Below are positions 53,871 to 62,764 of a stretch of DNA of 64,000 nucleotides, one piece after another. How positions within the stretch are numbered: position 1 is the first letter of the stretch; each line of letters starts with the position of its first letter. The notes below the pieces were generated by a model that searched no databases, had not been told where the DNA came from, and saw only the letters and a program-made list of their open reading frames with translations. This DNA comes from a bacterium. Lineage in GTDB: Bacteria; UBP15; UBA6099; JAJRTR01. Both the position numbers and the translations under genes were made by a program. The DNA lies in NCBI GenBank assembly GCA_024278215.1, contig JAJRTR010000204.1, positions 8,644 through 72,643 of the forward strand. The letters are read 5' to 3'.

Positions 53871-55579
53871 CAGTACTTCCTTTCCTTCGGCTGGTAGCGT
53901 GTTATCACCACATCGCGCCAGGCTGTATGTGGTTCTTTGTCTGTTTTAAACAGGAGTGTATGCTTGAGGAAATTCGCATCGTCGCGTTCGGTGAAATCCA
54001 CACGCGAGTGAGCGCCTCGACTCTCCTTGCGCTGCATGGCCGAGTAAGCGACCGCGGCAGCGAAATCGAGCATATTTTTCAGTTCCAGCGCTTCCTGGAG
54101 TTCGGTGTTGAACTGTTGCGTTTTGTCGTCAAGCGCGATTTTGTCGTAGTCGGCGGCGAGTTCGCGGACCTCATCATAAGCCTTCTGCATCCGTTTTTCT
54201 TCGCGGTACGCGCCGCAGTTTTCCATCATTGTGCCCTGCATCTTTTCGCGAAGTTCGGAAATCCTTATGCCGTCCGTTTTCGACAGCAGTTTCTTTATCA
54301 GTGCTTCGGTTTTCTTTTCGGGTCCGGCGGGCAGTGCCGGGCGTTGCGCTTCAGCAAGGTACTCACGCATATCTTTTCCTGTGCGGCGACCGAACACAAC
54401 AGTGTCCACCAGTGAATTACAGCCGAGCCGGTTCGCGCCATGGACCGATTCGCAGGCGGCTTCTCCGGCGGCGTAGAGGCCCGGAACCGGCGTGTTGTTT
54501 TCGTCGGCGATCACACGTCCCATAGTGTCGGTGGGAACGCCGCCCATCATGTAGTGGCCTGTGGGCATCACAGGTATCGGGTCCTTCGTGCAGTCGACGC
54601 CGACGTAAGTCATGCAGAACTTATAAATTTCAGGCAATTTTTTAAGGATGGCTTCGCGCCCGATGTGGTGTATCCGGAGATAGACATATTCTTTGCCGTT
54701 TATGCCGCGGCCCGCGGCGATTTCGTCATAGATAGCGCGTGAAATAATGTCGCGCGGGGCGAGGTCTTTCATGTCCGGCGCGTACCTTTCCATGAAGGGC
54801 TCGCCTTCGGAATTTATAAGTATGCCGCCCTCGCCGCGCACGCCCTCGGTGATGAGTATGCCGAGCGGATAGAGTCCGGTGGGGTGGAACTGCGCGAACT
54901 CCATATCCTGGAGCGGTATGCCCGCGTTGAATGCCATCGCGTAGCCGTCGCCAGTGCCTACATGCGCGTTCGACGTGATCCTGTAGATGCGGCCGCCGCC
55001 GCCCGTGGCAATCATTATCGCTGTGCAGTGGAATATGTGCAGTTCGCCCGTTTTCATGTCTGCCGCCACCGCGCCGCAGACCGTGCCGCCGTTCAACAGT
55101 AGTTCGGTGACGAAGAATTCGCTGTAGTAGTTGACTTTCGCGCGTACGCTCTGCTCGAACAGCGAGTGCAGGATAACATGGCCGGTGCGGTCGGCGGCGT
55201 AGCACGCGCGTGGGTGCGAGTGGCCGCCGAACGGTCGCTGCGCGATCCGGCCTTCGGGCGTTCGGCTGAACGGAACGCCTATATGTTCGAGTTCATACAC
55301 GGTCGGTATCGCGTTGTTGCAGAGAATCTCGATCTGGTTCTGGTCGCCGAGATAGTCGCTGCCCTTGACGGTGTCGAACATGTGTTCCTCGGGCGAGTCG
55401 GGTTCCATGTTGCCGAGCGCGGCGGCGATGCCGCCCTGCGCGGTGGTCGAGTGCGAGCGCGTGGGGAACACTTTCGTCAGGACCGCCACGCTGCATGTGT
55501 CGGCAAGTTCGATAGCCGCCCGCGTTCCCGCCAGTCCCGCCCCGATAATCAGAACATCATAAGTATGAAGTTTCGCCAT
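53870..55579 (-). CDS. sdhA: Succinate dehydrogenase/fumarate reductase flavoprotein
   Basis: A 569-residue flavoprotein with the dinucleotide fold IIGAGLAGTRAA, the FAD-linking His region RSHSTTAQGGIAAALGN, PFGGHSHPRACYAADRTGH, the substrate site EFAQFHPTGLYPLG and TEGVRGEGG, and GANRLGCNSLVD. It interconverts succinate and fumarate at the membrane. The preceding sdhD is 24 nt away and sdhB overlaps its stop, giving the canonical sdhCDAB order, directly downstream of sucCD. Confidence 0.96.
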   Translation of the reverse strand: MAKLHTYDVLIIGAGLAGTRAAIELADTCSVAVLTKVFPTRSHSTTAQGGIAAALGNMEPDSPEEHMFDTVKGSDYLGDQNQIEILCNNAIPTVYELEHIGVPFSRTPEGRIAQRPFGGHSHPRACYAADRTGHVILHSLFEQSVRAKVNYYSEFFVTELLLNGGTVCGAVAADMKTGELHIFHCTAIMIATGGGGRIYRITSNAHVGTGDGYAMAFNAGIPLQDMEFAQFHPTGLYPLGILITEGVRGEGGILINSEGEPFMERYAPDMKDLAPRDIISRAIYDEIAAGRGINGKEYVYLRIHHIGREAILKKLPEIYKFCMTYVGVDCTKDPIPVMPTGHYMMGGVPTDTMGRVIADENNTPVPGLYAAGEAACESVHGANRLGCNSLVDTVVFGRRTGKDMREYLAEAQRPALPAGPEKKTEALIKKLLSKTDGIRISELREKMQGTMMENCGAYREEKRMQKAYDEVRELAADYDKIALDDKTQQFNTELQEALELKNMLDFAAAVAYSAMQRKESRGAHSRVDFTERDDANFLKHTLLFKTDKEPHTAWRDVVITRYQPKERKY

Positions 55580-55603
55580 GTTTTCTTCTCGCGGGTTCGT
55601 TCG

Positions 55604-55996
55604 TTATTTGAACGGAAACCCCAGTATTGTTATTGTTCCGAGCGCATACAGGAGTATGCCGGACAGGATAAGCGCCGAATATATGGCGAGCCGCCAACTG
55701 TTTGTTTGCACATAGTCGGCGACGACGACCCACACACCGGCGAATCCGTGGTACAGCGCGAATGTCAGGAATGCCATATCGAAACACTTCCACAGCGGGT
55801 TCGAGAGCCGGTTCGCCACTACGTCGTAGGTCACTTCGCCCGTGCCGATCAGGTGGTTTATGCCGAAGTGAAGAAGGATGATCAGCACGATAAAAAGACC
55901 TGTGAGCCGCTGGAACAGCCATGTGCGCGAGCCGCCTGTCCCGGTGTTTCTGACCCACATCGACTGCGTATGTTCCTGTTTTTTCTCGTCCGACAT
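55604..55996 (-). CDS. sdhD: Succinate dehydrogenase membrane anchor subunit
   Basis: This protein has 130 residues and three membrane helices. It begins with a polar stretch, then [20 protein letters not shown], with an Arg and a His near the haem/quinone site, and [16 protein letters not shown]. Its small size and helix pattern fit SdhD of the type C/D enzymes. Located between sdhC (73 nt) and sdhA (24 nt). Confidence 0.87.
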   Translation of the reverse strand: MSDEKKQEHTQSMWVRNTGTGGSRTWLFQRLTGLFIVLIILLHFGINHLIGTGEVTYDVVANRLSNPLWKCFDMAFLTFALYHGFAGVWVVVADYVQTNSWRLAIYSALILSGILLYALGTITILGFPFK

Positions 55997-56069
55997 CTTC
56001 TGTCCATTCCATTTATATAGGTTTTATCAGTACTTGACACTTACGAGTCGACCGCGCGTTTGTCCGAGA

Positions 56070-56450
56070 TTAATGAGCGAGTGCGTTCAACAGGTGCCCC
56101 GCAATCGGCGCCGCGCCCGCGACGAACAGCGCGGCGGCTATCACCATCATGATCCAGAAAAGCTGTTTCTGTATCTTCGTGCCGCCCCAGAAATCTATGA
56201 TTATCACACGCAGGCCGTTGAAAGCGTGGTAGAGTATCACGCCCAGCAGGCCGATCTCCATCAACTTGAACGCAGGCGAGCCGAGCAGTTCCATCACCCT
56301 GTCGAATCGTTCGGGGCCGTAGGCCAAGTTGTGGATCACGAATATGTGCAGGCAAAGGTAGGCGACGAGCGCGAGTCCCGACAGCCTGTGCAGCGCCCAG
56401 GAGACCATCCCGAGCTTCCACCTGTATCGAAATTCAAATATCGGTTTCAT
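56070..56450 (-). CDS. sdhC: Succinate dehydrogenase cytochrome b subunit
   Basis: The 126-residue product has three hydrophobic helices. The motif [19 protein letters not shown] and the downstream [12 protein letters not shown] match SdhC, including the His residues that ligate haem b and the Ser-Arg quinone-site region. It is the first of sdhCDAB, 101 nt after sucD. Confidence 0.88.
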   Translation of the reverse strand: MKPIFEFRYRWKLGMVSWALHRLSGLALVAYLCLHIFVIHNLAYGPERFDRVMELLGSPAFKLMEIGLLGVILYHAFNGLRVIIIDFWGGTKIQKQLFWIMMVIAAALFVAGAAPIAGHLLNALAH

Positions 56451-56551
56451 AATCGGTTCCGTTTTTTATTGTTTAGCAACACGGCACCCGGCGACAGTGT
56501 AGTGATGCCCATATATTATACCCAACATAACGTTAATTATGTAAATCCACT

Positions 56552-57418
56552 TCAGTCGATACGTTCTTTAACTTTGTCGACGAGTTCAGACACGAGCCCC
56601 GCCACCGGCGCGCCCGCCGCCTCCAGCGCTTCTATCTTCGACTCCGCCGTACCGACACCGCCCGATATTATCGCCCCGGCGTGTCCCATGCGCTTGCCTT
56701 TTGGCGCAGTTCGCCCGGATATAAATGCTACGACCGGCTTCGACATGGTTTTGATATATTCCGCCGCCCGCTCTTCGTCCGTGCCGCCGATCTCGCCCAC
56801 CATCACGACGACTTTTGTGTCCGGATCGTTCTCGAACATCTCCAGCACATCAATAAAAGTCGTACCGATTATCGGGTCGCCGCCTATGCCTATGACAGTC
56901 GTCTGGCCCGCGCCCGCGTGTGACAGTTCCGAAGCCACTTCATAGGTAAGTGTTCCGCTTCGGGAGATAATGCCCACGGGACCCGGCTCGAAAATGTGGC
57001 CGGGCATGATGCCCACTTTAGATTTGCCGACCGTCACCAGCCCCGGGCAATTCGGGCCGACAAGTCTCGATCCGCCCTCCCGCAGACGCTGGTTTATCTC
57101 GATCATATCCTTCACCGGGATGCCCTCGGTGATGCAGATAACCAGCGGCACATCGTTGAAAAGCGACTCGCGTATCGCGCCGGGCGCGAACGGAGCGGCG
57201 ACGAATATTATAGATGTATTCGCTCCGGTTTCCTTCACGCAATCCTCGACCGTGTCGAACACCGGCACGCCGTCGATAGCCTGTCCGCCCTTGCCGGGCG
57301 TTACGCCGCCCACGACATTTGTGCCGTACTCGATCATGCGCGCGAGATGGAACGAACCGTCGCGCCCCGTGATACCCTGTATGAGTACTTTTGTGTTTTC
57401 GTCTATCAGAATTCCCAT
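56552..57418 (-). CDS. sucD: Succinyl-CoA synthetase alpha subunit
   Basis: The 288-residue subunit binds CoA ([13 protein letters not shown] region) and carries the phosphohistidine in [19 protein letters not shown] and [17 protein letters not shown] are also characteristic. With SucC it interconverts succinyl-CoA and succinate with NTP or NDP. ATG 57418 has AAAGGTG 8 nt upstream; the longer frame to 57451 is less likely. It follows sucC by 42 nt. Confidence 0.95.
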   Translation of the reverse strand: MGILIDENTKVLIQGITGRDGSFHLARMIEYGTNVVGGVTPGKGGQAIDGVPVFDTVEDCVKETGANTSIIFVAAPFAPGAIRESLFNDVPLVICITEGIPVKDMIEINQRLREGGSRLVGPNCPGLVTVGKSKVGIMPGHIFEPGPVGIISRSGTLTYEVASELSHAGAGQTTVIGIGGDPIIGTTFIDVLEMFENDPDTKVVVMVGEIGGTDEERAAEYIKTMSKPVVAFISGRTAPKGKRMGHAGAIISGGVGTAESKIEALEAAGAPVAGLVSELVDKVKERID

Positions 57419-57460
57419 ATTAACGCACCTTTCGGAGCTTATGCCACACACGATTGTCGA

Positions 57461-58588
57461 TTATTTCACCGCGACCGCTTTTTTTACAGCGTCTTCCATG
57501 CGGGTGTCGGCGGAAATATTCTCTTTTTCCAGCATCTCGCGGGCGATCTCCTCGTTCGTGCCCGACAGCCTGATGAAGACCGGCCGGTCGATATTCTCGC
57601 TCCGCAGCGCTCCGATGAAACCGGCCGCGACATCGTCGCAGCGCGTGATGCCGCCGAATATATTTATCAGGATCGACTTCACATTTTTGTCACTGAGTAT
57701 CAGTTTCATTGCCTGCTTCATTTTTTCCGTATTCGAGCTGCCGCCGATATCCAGAAAGTTAGCGGGCTCGCCGCCGAAGTGTTTTACCATGTCCATCGTC
57801 GCCATGGCCAGCCCCGCGCCGTTGACTATGCAGCCTACGTTCCCGTCCAGTTTCACATAACTGAGTCCGTATTCTTTCGCTTTCACTTCGTCGGGGTTTT
57901 CCGGGTCGGCGCGTTCGAACTCTTTTATTTCTTTCCGGCGGTACATCGCGTTGTCGTCGGTGATGATCTTCGCGTCGACGAGAACGAGGTTTCCTTCGTC
58001 GGTCACCACCAGTGGGTTGATCTCCAGCAGTGTCAGGTCCATGTCCACAAACATATCGTAGAGCGCCAGCGCAAGTTTGATGAACTGATTGTGGAGTTCG
58101 CGCGGCACACCCATCGCGGCGGCGGCGCGTCGCACCTGGAAATCATATATCTTTCCTCTGGTGTCGGAAGTTATCTTAAGGATAGCCTCCGGGTTTTCTT
58201 TTGCCGTTTCCTCGATATCGACGCCGCCTTCGCCGCTCAGGATCATAGTGCAGGCGCGTTTTTCGCGGTCGAAAATGACACCGAAGTAAAATTCTTTTGC
58301 TATATCGCAAGCCCTGGTAACGAGCAGTTTTTTCACCGGCAAGCCCTTGATCGTGAGCCCCAGTATTTTCTCCGCAGTGGGCACGACATCTTCCATACTG
58401 CCTACAACCCTGACACCGCCCGCCTTGCCGCGCCCGCCGACATGCACCTGCGCTTTGAGCACCACCGGCAGGCCGATCTCTTCGACTATTTCCGGCACTT
58501 CCGCCGCACTCGCCGCCACGCGGCCCGGCATAATCGGCATCCCGTTTTTCCCGAGAAGTTCTTTCGACTGGTATTCGTGAAGTTTCAC
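57461..58588 (-). CDS. sucC: Succinyl-CoA synthetase beta subunit
   Basis: An ATP-grasp subunit of 375 residues with the N-terminal MKLHEYQSKELL, VLKAQVHVGGRGKAGGV, LEINPLVVT and INIFGGITRCD motifs. GTG 58588 has GGAGG 5 nt upstream inside the end of the biotin-carrier gene, and only 1 nt separates the genes. In the Wood-Werkman direction SucCD makes succinyl-CoA, the substrate of the mutase. Confidence 0.95.
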   Translation of the reverse strand: MKLHEYQSKELLGKNGMPIMPGRVAASAAEVPEIVEEIGLPVVLKAQVHVGGRGKAGGVRVVGSMEDVVPTAEKILGLTIKGLPVKKLLVTRACDIAKEFYFGVIFDREKRACTMILSGEGGVDIEETAKENPEAILKITSDTRGKIYDFQVRRAAAAMGVPRELHNQFIKLALALYDMFVDMDLTLLEINPLVVTDEGNLVLVDAKIITDDNAMYRRKEIKEFERADPENPDEVKAKEYGLSYVKLDGNVGCIVNGAGLAMATMDMVKHFGGEPANFLDIGGSSNTEKMKQAMKLILSDKNVKSILINIFGGITRCDDVAAGFIGALRSENIDRPVFIRLSGTNEEIAREMLEKENISADTRMEDAVKKAVAVK

Positions 58589-58589
58589 A

Positions 58590-59063
58590 TCAACCTCCGG
58601 TTTTTATCGTACACATCACATTGCCTTTTTTCATGATATCGCCGACATTCACAGAAATGGAAACGACGGTCCCGCTTGCCGTAGCGAGTATCGAGTTCTC
58701 CATCTTCATGGCTTCGAGGATGAAAACCGTGTCGCCTTTTTTTATCGTGTCGCCTTCGGCGGCCTTGACGGCAACTACCTTGCCAGCCATCGGCGCGACG
58801 ATTTTCGCGTCTCCGGCACCGGCTCCGGCATCCGCACCGGCGGGCGGGGCGGCTTTTGTCGTCGCCTGGGACGGACTCGGCGCTTTATCCGCCGACACCG
58901 TAAATGTCGGCACACTCCGGGCCGCCGCCTGCTCCTTTTCAACAGCAACCCTGAACTCCTTGCCCTACACATCGACAGTGAAACACTTCCGCGCACCTTC
59001 CGTGCCCTCGCTTTTCACAACGACCTCGAATTTATCTCCATCTACTTCAATTTTATATTTCAA
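58590..59063 (-). CDS. Biotin carboxyl carrier protein with an in-frame TAG near its 5' end
   Basis: This 1.3S-type carrier shuttles carboxyl groups between the two active sites of the carboxyltransferase. The C-terminal biotinyl domain is intact: IVAPMAGKVVAVK, then ILEAMKMENS with the biotinylated Lys, and VNVGDIMKKGNVMC. A Pro/Ala/Gly hinge precedes it. Starting at TTG 59063 (GGAGG 9 nt upstream), codon 33 is TAG (58967-58965), in the conserved FTVDV-GKEFRV segment where most carriers have Asn, Asp or Glu. Readthrough would give 157 residues. Alternatively GTG 58913 restarts translation and yields a 107-residue protein with the whole biotinyl domain. A GAG-to-TAG change, a sequencing error, or suppression are possible. 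Confidence 0.82.
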
Positions 59064-59144
59064 CTCTGTGTGCCTCCGTTGTTGAAGTCTGTATTACTTA
59101 ACAGTCCGTGTCATCGCTCCGGGGTAGTTCATTACCTGATAAAA

Positions 59145-59342
59145 TTACGCGATTCCGAGCCGTTCGGCACGCCCCGCCATTTTCCATGCCTCGCGCGGCG
59201 CTTTCCGCGCGCCGCGATCGGGCGAGGCCGCAACGTTGCCCGCCTTGCTCATTTCCATCACTACCGCAGCTATCGCGGCGACCCGCATCCTGTCTTTTTT
59301 AGTGGACTTTCGAGAAGTTTTCTTCGTCTTCTTCTTTGCCAT
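59145..59342 (-). CDS. Small basic protein at the head of the propionate operon
   Basis: A 65-residue product: a lysine-rich N-terminus (KKKTKKTSRKSTKKDR), then RVAAIAAVVMEMSKAG and AWKMAGRAERLG. The helix with the IAAVV core and the final W-AGR pattern resemble small proteins that accompany acyl-CoA carboxylase/decarboxylase carriers in several anaerobes. I hold this as tentative. It is the first gene after the TTGACT-TATTAT promoter and lies 81 nt before the biotin carrier. Confidence 0.6.
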   Translation of the reverse strand: MAKKKTKKTSRKSTKKDRMRVAAIAAVVMEMSKAGNVAASPDRGARKAPREAWKMAGRAERLGIA

Positions 59343-59386
59343 AATGTAATATTCCGACCATCTGGATTTTAACTCTGAATTACAAG

Positions 59387-59415
59387 ATAATATATTGATT
59401 ATCGCTAATAGTCAA
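59387..59415 (-). promoter_or_regulatory. Promoter of the succinate-propionate operon
   Basis: On the minus strand TTGACT (59415-59410), 17 nt, TATTAT (59392-59387): a good sigma70-like pair. It lies 45 nt before the small protein at 59342 and would drive the run of twelve genes down to bioY. Confidence 0.7.
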
Positions 59416-59447
59416 ACAGAAAACGATGGACGTCTCATGTCTGAAAA

Positions 59448-59475
59448 TTGAAAAAGGTGTGTTATCAGGTATAAT
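59448..59475 (+). promoter_or_regulatory. Promoter of the mutase large-subunit gene
   Basis: TTGAAA (59448-59453), 16 nt, TATAAT (59470-59475), identical in boxes and spacing to the ugd promoter. It is back-to-back with the operon promoter on the other strand, only 32 nt away. The leader to ATG 59591 is about 110 nt. Confidence 0.75.
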
Positions 59476-59590
59476 AGAAATTCGTAATCAGCCGGAAATC
59501 ATGACATTGCGCCGATGACTGAATCCGGTGCGGCAGACGCGCGGACAGGCGTGTTTCAATACAGTTCATTTCACACAGGAGGCAAAGGCT

Positions 59591-61255
59591 ATGACCGACA
59601 TCGACAGGATCAAACAGGAAAAAGAGAAATGGGAAAATGAAAAAGTCGACAAGGTGACCGCCAGATTTCCGGAAATGAAGGAACAGTTTGAAACACCGTC
59701 GGGCATTCCCGTGGAAAGACTGTACACACCGCCTGATACGGAAGAAGTCGACTATGTCGACGATATCGGTTTTCCCGGCGAATATCCCTTTACGCGCGGC
59801 GTGCAGCCGACGATGTACCGCAGCCGCTACTGGACGATGCGCCAGTATGCCGGGTTCGGCTCGGCGGAGGAAACGAACAAGCGGTTTCGCTACCTGATAG
59901 AACAGGGCCAGAAGGGGTTGAGCGTCGCATTCGACCTGCCGACCCAGATGGGCTACGACTCGGACGACGAACTTGTCGAGGGCGAAGTGGGCAAGACGGG
60001 CGTCGCCATCGACTCGGTGCGCGACATGGAGATTCTTTTCGACGGCATCGACCTTGGCAGGATCAGCACTTCGATGACGATCAACGCGCCCGCGAATGTT
60101 CTGCTTGCTTTCTACATCATCGTCGCGGAGAAAAACGGCGCGAAACAGGAAGACCTGAAAGGAACGATACAGAACGACATATTAAAGGAATATACCGCGC
60201 GCGGTACATATATATTTCCACCCGCGCCGTCGATGCGGCTTATCACCGACATATTCAGCTACTGCGGCGCGCACGTGCCGAAATGGAACACCATCAGCAT
60301 CAGCGGCTACCACATCCGCGAGGCGGGCGCGACGGCTGTGCAGGAAGTCGCTTTCACCATCGCCGACGGTATCGCCTATGTCGAAGCCGCGCTGGAAGCA
60401 GGACTGGACCTCGACGCGTTCGCGGGCCGCCTCAGCTTTTTCTTCAACGCGCACAGCAATCTTTTCGAGGAAATCGCCAAATTCCGCGCGGCGCGTCGCA
60501 TGTGGGCGAAGATTATGAAGGAGCGCTTCGGAGCGAAGAATCCGCGTTCGATGATGCTGCGTTTCCACACCCAGACGGCGGGCTCGATGCTCACAGCGCA
60601 GCAGGCGGAGAACAACATAGTGCGCGTGACGCTACAAGCGCTTGCCGGTGTGCTTGGCGGCACGCAGTCGCTGCACACGAACTCGATGGACGAAGCGCTC
60701 GCGCTCCCCACGGAAGACGCCGCCCGCATCGCGCTGCGCACACAACAGATAATCGCCCACGAGAGCGGCGCGGCCGACACCATCGACCCGCTGGCAGGCT
60801 CATACTTTATCGAATCGCTCACCGGCGAAATCGAAAAACGCGCCTTCGAGTACATCGACAAAATCGACAAAATGGGCGGCGCGGTCAAGTCGATCGAGAA
60901 AAATTACATGCAGGAGGAGATACATAACTCGGCCTATAAGTGGCAGAAAGAAGTCGAGCAGAACAAGCGTGTCGTCGTCGGCGTGAATAAGTTCCGGATC
61001 GAGGAAAAGACACGCCCGCCGCACTTCCATCTCAATCCGGAAATGGAAAAAGCGCAGAGAGAAAAACTCGCCCGCCTGCGCGACGAACGCGACGGCGACG
61101 CCGTGGACGCCGCGCTCGCGAAACTGAAGTTGCAGGCTCAAGACCCGAAAGGCGAGTTGTTTCCGTACATACTCGACGCGGCCCGCCGCGAGGCCACTCT
61201 CGGCGAAATATGCAACACACTCCGCGCCGTTTTCGGCGTGTACAGGGCAAAGTAG
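59591..61255 (+). CDS. Methylmalonyl-CoA mutase, large (catalytic) subunit
   Basis: The 554-residue protein is the catalytic barrel without the B12-binding domain, which is encoded separately at 44737. Family motifs include [69 protein letters not shown] (catalytic His), and [19 protein letters not shown]. It interconverts succinyl-CoA and (R)-methylmalonyl-CoA. ATG 59591 has AGGAGG about 9 nt upstream; an upstream GTG at 59528 is not supported. It is divergent from the operon that supplies and removes its substrates. Stop is TAG. Confidence 0.94.
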   Translation: MTDIDRIKQEKEKWENEKVDKVTARFPEMKEQFETPSGIPVERLYTPPDTEEVDYVDDIGFPGEYPFTRGVQPTMYRSRYWTMRQYAGFGSAEETNKRFRYLIEQGQKGLSVAFDLPTQMGYDSDDELVEGEVGKTGVAIDSVRDMEILFDGIDLGRISTSMTINAPANVLLAFYIIVAEKNGAKQEDLKGTIQNDILKEYTARGTYIFPPAPSMRLITDIFSYCGAHVPKWNTISISGYHIREAGATAVQEVAFTIADGIAYVEAALEAGLDLDAFAGRLSFFFNAHSNLFEEIAKFRAARRMWAKIMKERFGAKNPRSMMLRFHTQTAGSMLTAQQAENNIVRVTLQALAGVLGGTQSLHTNSMDEALALPTEDAARIALRTQQIIAHESGAADTIDPLAGSYFIESLTGEIEKRAFEYIDKIDKMGGAVKSIEKNYMQEEIHNSAYKWQKEVEQNKRVVVGVNKFRIEEKTRPPHFHLNPEMEKAQREKLARLRDERDGDAVDAALAKLKLQAQDPKGELFPYILDAARREATLGEICNTLRAVFGVYRAK

Positions 61256-61293
61256 TTTTTCACCCGCATCTGTAAAATATGCGGGTTGAAAAC
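61255..61293. repeat. Hairpin between convergent mutase and SpoIID-like genes
   Basis: ACCCGCAT (61262-61269) and ATGCGGGT (61279-61286) pair perfectly around a 9-nt loop, and the flanking GTTTTTC and TGAAAAC extend the stem. It overlaps the mutase stop codon and ends 8 nt before the next stop. It may terminate both genes, though no long T-run is present. Confidence 0.65.
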
Positions 61294-61300
61294 ACAAAGA

Positions 61301-62581
61301 TCAGTATCGGTCCACAATTTGCGAAGACGGGAAATAATATTGAATGATTTCAGTATATGATTTGCCGAGCTTCGCCATCTCGCGGGCACCGTACTGGCAG
61401 AATCCGATGCCGTGTCCGAAACCCCTGCCTTTAAAAATTATGTAGTCGTCTTCACGGATAATATCATAAGAATTGCTGAGGATCAGGTTCCATCCGAAAC
61501 TTCTGGAGACAGCGCGGCGGAATTTATCGCCCTGTATCGTATAAACTTTTCCTTTGTCCTCGACTGTAACTTCCTGGGTGTAATCGCCCAACTCCGATCT
61601 GGATGATACGTATATCCGCGCATCGCGAGAAAGGGTGACGCCAAGTTTCCAGCCTGCGGCATTTATCACATTGCGTCTTTTTATCTTTCGTATCCAGGGG
61701 AAATATTTTGTGCCGCTTTTGTGAAAAGGGTCGCGCACCTGGACAAGGTTGTGATCCACAGAACCACCCCAGATTATGTCCGGTGTAGCTGTGTATCCGG
61801 AACATGCCGCCGTGTAATATGTTACCACCGGTTTGCCGTTGCGGTATATCACTTTGCCTTTAGTTTCTCTGATAAGCGACTTGATTTTCGCGGTTTGCGC
61901 GCGGCCTGTTTCTTCCCATACGGAATGGCCTCTGAAAAGCTGGCAATGGGTCGTGTCGCAAAAATCGAAGTCTTCCTTCCTGTGCCGCGCCCCGTGCGCT
62001 GTAATGTATGATCGTGAAACAATTGCCTGTGCCTTGATCACTTCCTTTTCTTTAAAACCCTTTATCTCCGATGCTACAACCATTGCGATGTAGTCTTCGA
62101 GATTTTTTGTAATCACAGGAAGTATCGTGCCGTTCTTCCTGAACTTTATCTCGAGCGAGCCGTAGTATTTCCTTATAACTTTTCCCGGTATTGTTATCTC
62201 GAAATCGAAGGGTGCGTTTGTGATCGAAGAAGGCGCGAAACGAAGATTGTGCACCTGTGACTTCGAGAAAATGTCGTTTCCGCTGTCACGCCCCAGAACA
62301 CGCAGGTAGCCTGCGCTGTCGGCCGCGACCTCGATGGTTCCGTCAGGGCCGACCGGCGAATCTCTCAGCGGTTCTCCGTTGATTACTGGTATTACAGGCT
62401 TCCCGTAGCGCTTGAATGTTATGATTATGTGCTGCGGTTTGTAGAGAGTAAGCACGCCGATGCGGACACGGCTTCCTATTTTTTCGGCGCGTGCTGTTTT
62501 AGTGAATAAGGCGGACGTGAGGAATGAAAAAAACATTATTGAAATGACAAACAGCAAATATAAGGTGTGGGGCGGCGACAC
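61301..62581 (-). CDS. SpoIID/LytB-domain protein
   Basis: SpoIID domains act on peptidoglycan, as glycan-strand hydrolases or as amidase enhancers. Diagnostic stretches are LEDYIAMVVASEIKGF, EVIKAQAIVSRSYITAHGARH, TYYTAACSGYTATPDIIWGG, YTQEVTVEDKGKVY and FKGRGFGHGIGFCQYGAREMA. A hydrophobic segment near the start (LYLLFVISIMFFSFL) ending before ARAEK indicates export. The start is unclear: GTG 62581, TTG 62557 or ATG 62536 would all keep that segment, and the frame is open to 62743. It converges with the mutase gene. Confidence 0.82.
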   Translation of the reverse strand: MSPPHTLYLLFVISIMFFSFLTSALFTKTARAEKIGSRVRIGVLTLYKPQHIIITFKRYGKPVIPVINGEPLRDSPVGPDGTIEVAADSAGYLRVLGRDSGNDIFSKSQVHNLRFAPSSITNAPFDFEITIPGKVIRKYYGSLEIKFRKNGTILPVITKNLEDYIAMVVASEIKGFKEKEVIKAQAIVSRSYITAHGARHRKEDFDFCDTTHCQLFRGHSVWEETGRAQTAKIKSLIRETKGKVIYRNGKPVVTYYTAACSGYTATPDIIWGGSVDHNLVQVRDPFHKSGTKYFPWIRKIKRRNVINAAGWKLGVTLSRDARIYVSSRSELGDYTQEVTVEDKGKVYTIQGDKFRRAVSRSFGWNLILSNSYDIIREDDYIIFKGRGFGHGIGFCQYGAREMAKLGKSYTEIIQYYFPSSQIVDRY

Positions 62582-62764
62582 GGGAACGCCCTGTGAACAG
62601 TTGCATTTATTGTTGTCTGAGTATGACAATGCCACACCTGCCGCTGCCTCGCGTTTTGTTGTAGATAGTGTTAACGGCGCGGGGTGAAATGTCAACGTGA
62701 CGGGCTTTGCCGGGGGATGGGCGGCATAAAAACAGCATGTCATGGTTTTTCCATGCTCCCGCGG

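Noticed and set aside
36017-58967. Global reassignment of TAG or pyrrolysine use
   Set aside because: TAG ends at least ten genes at normal positions, including the same ligase gene. No CUA tRNA or pyl gene is in the window, so only local effects are considered.
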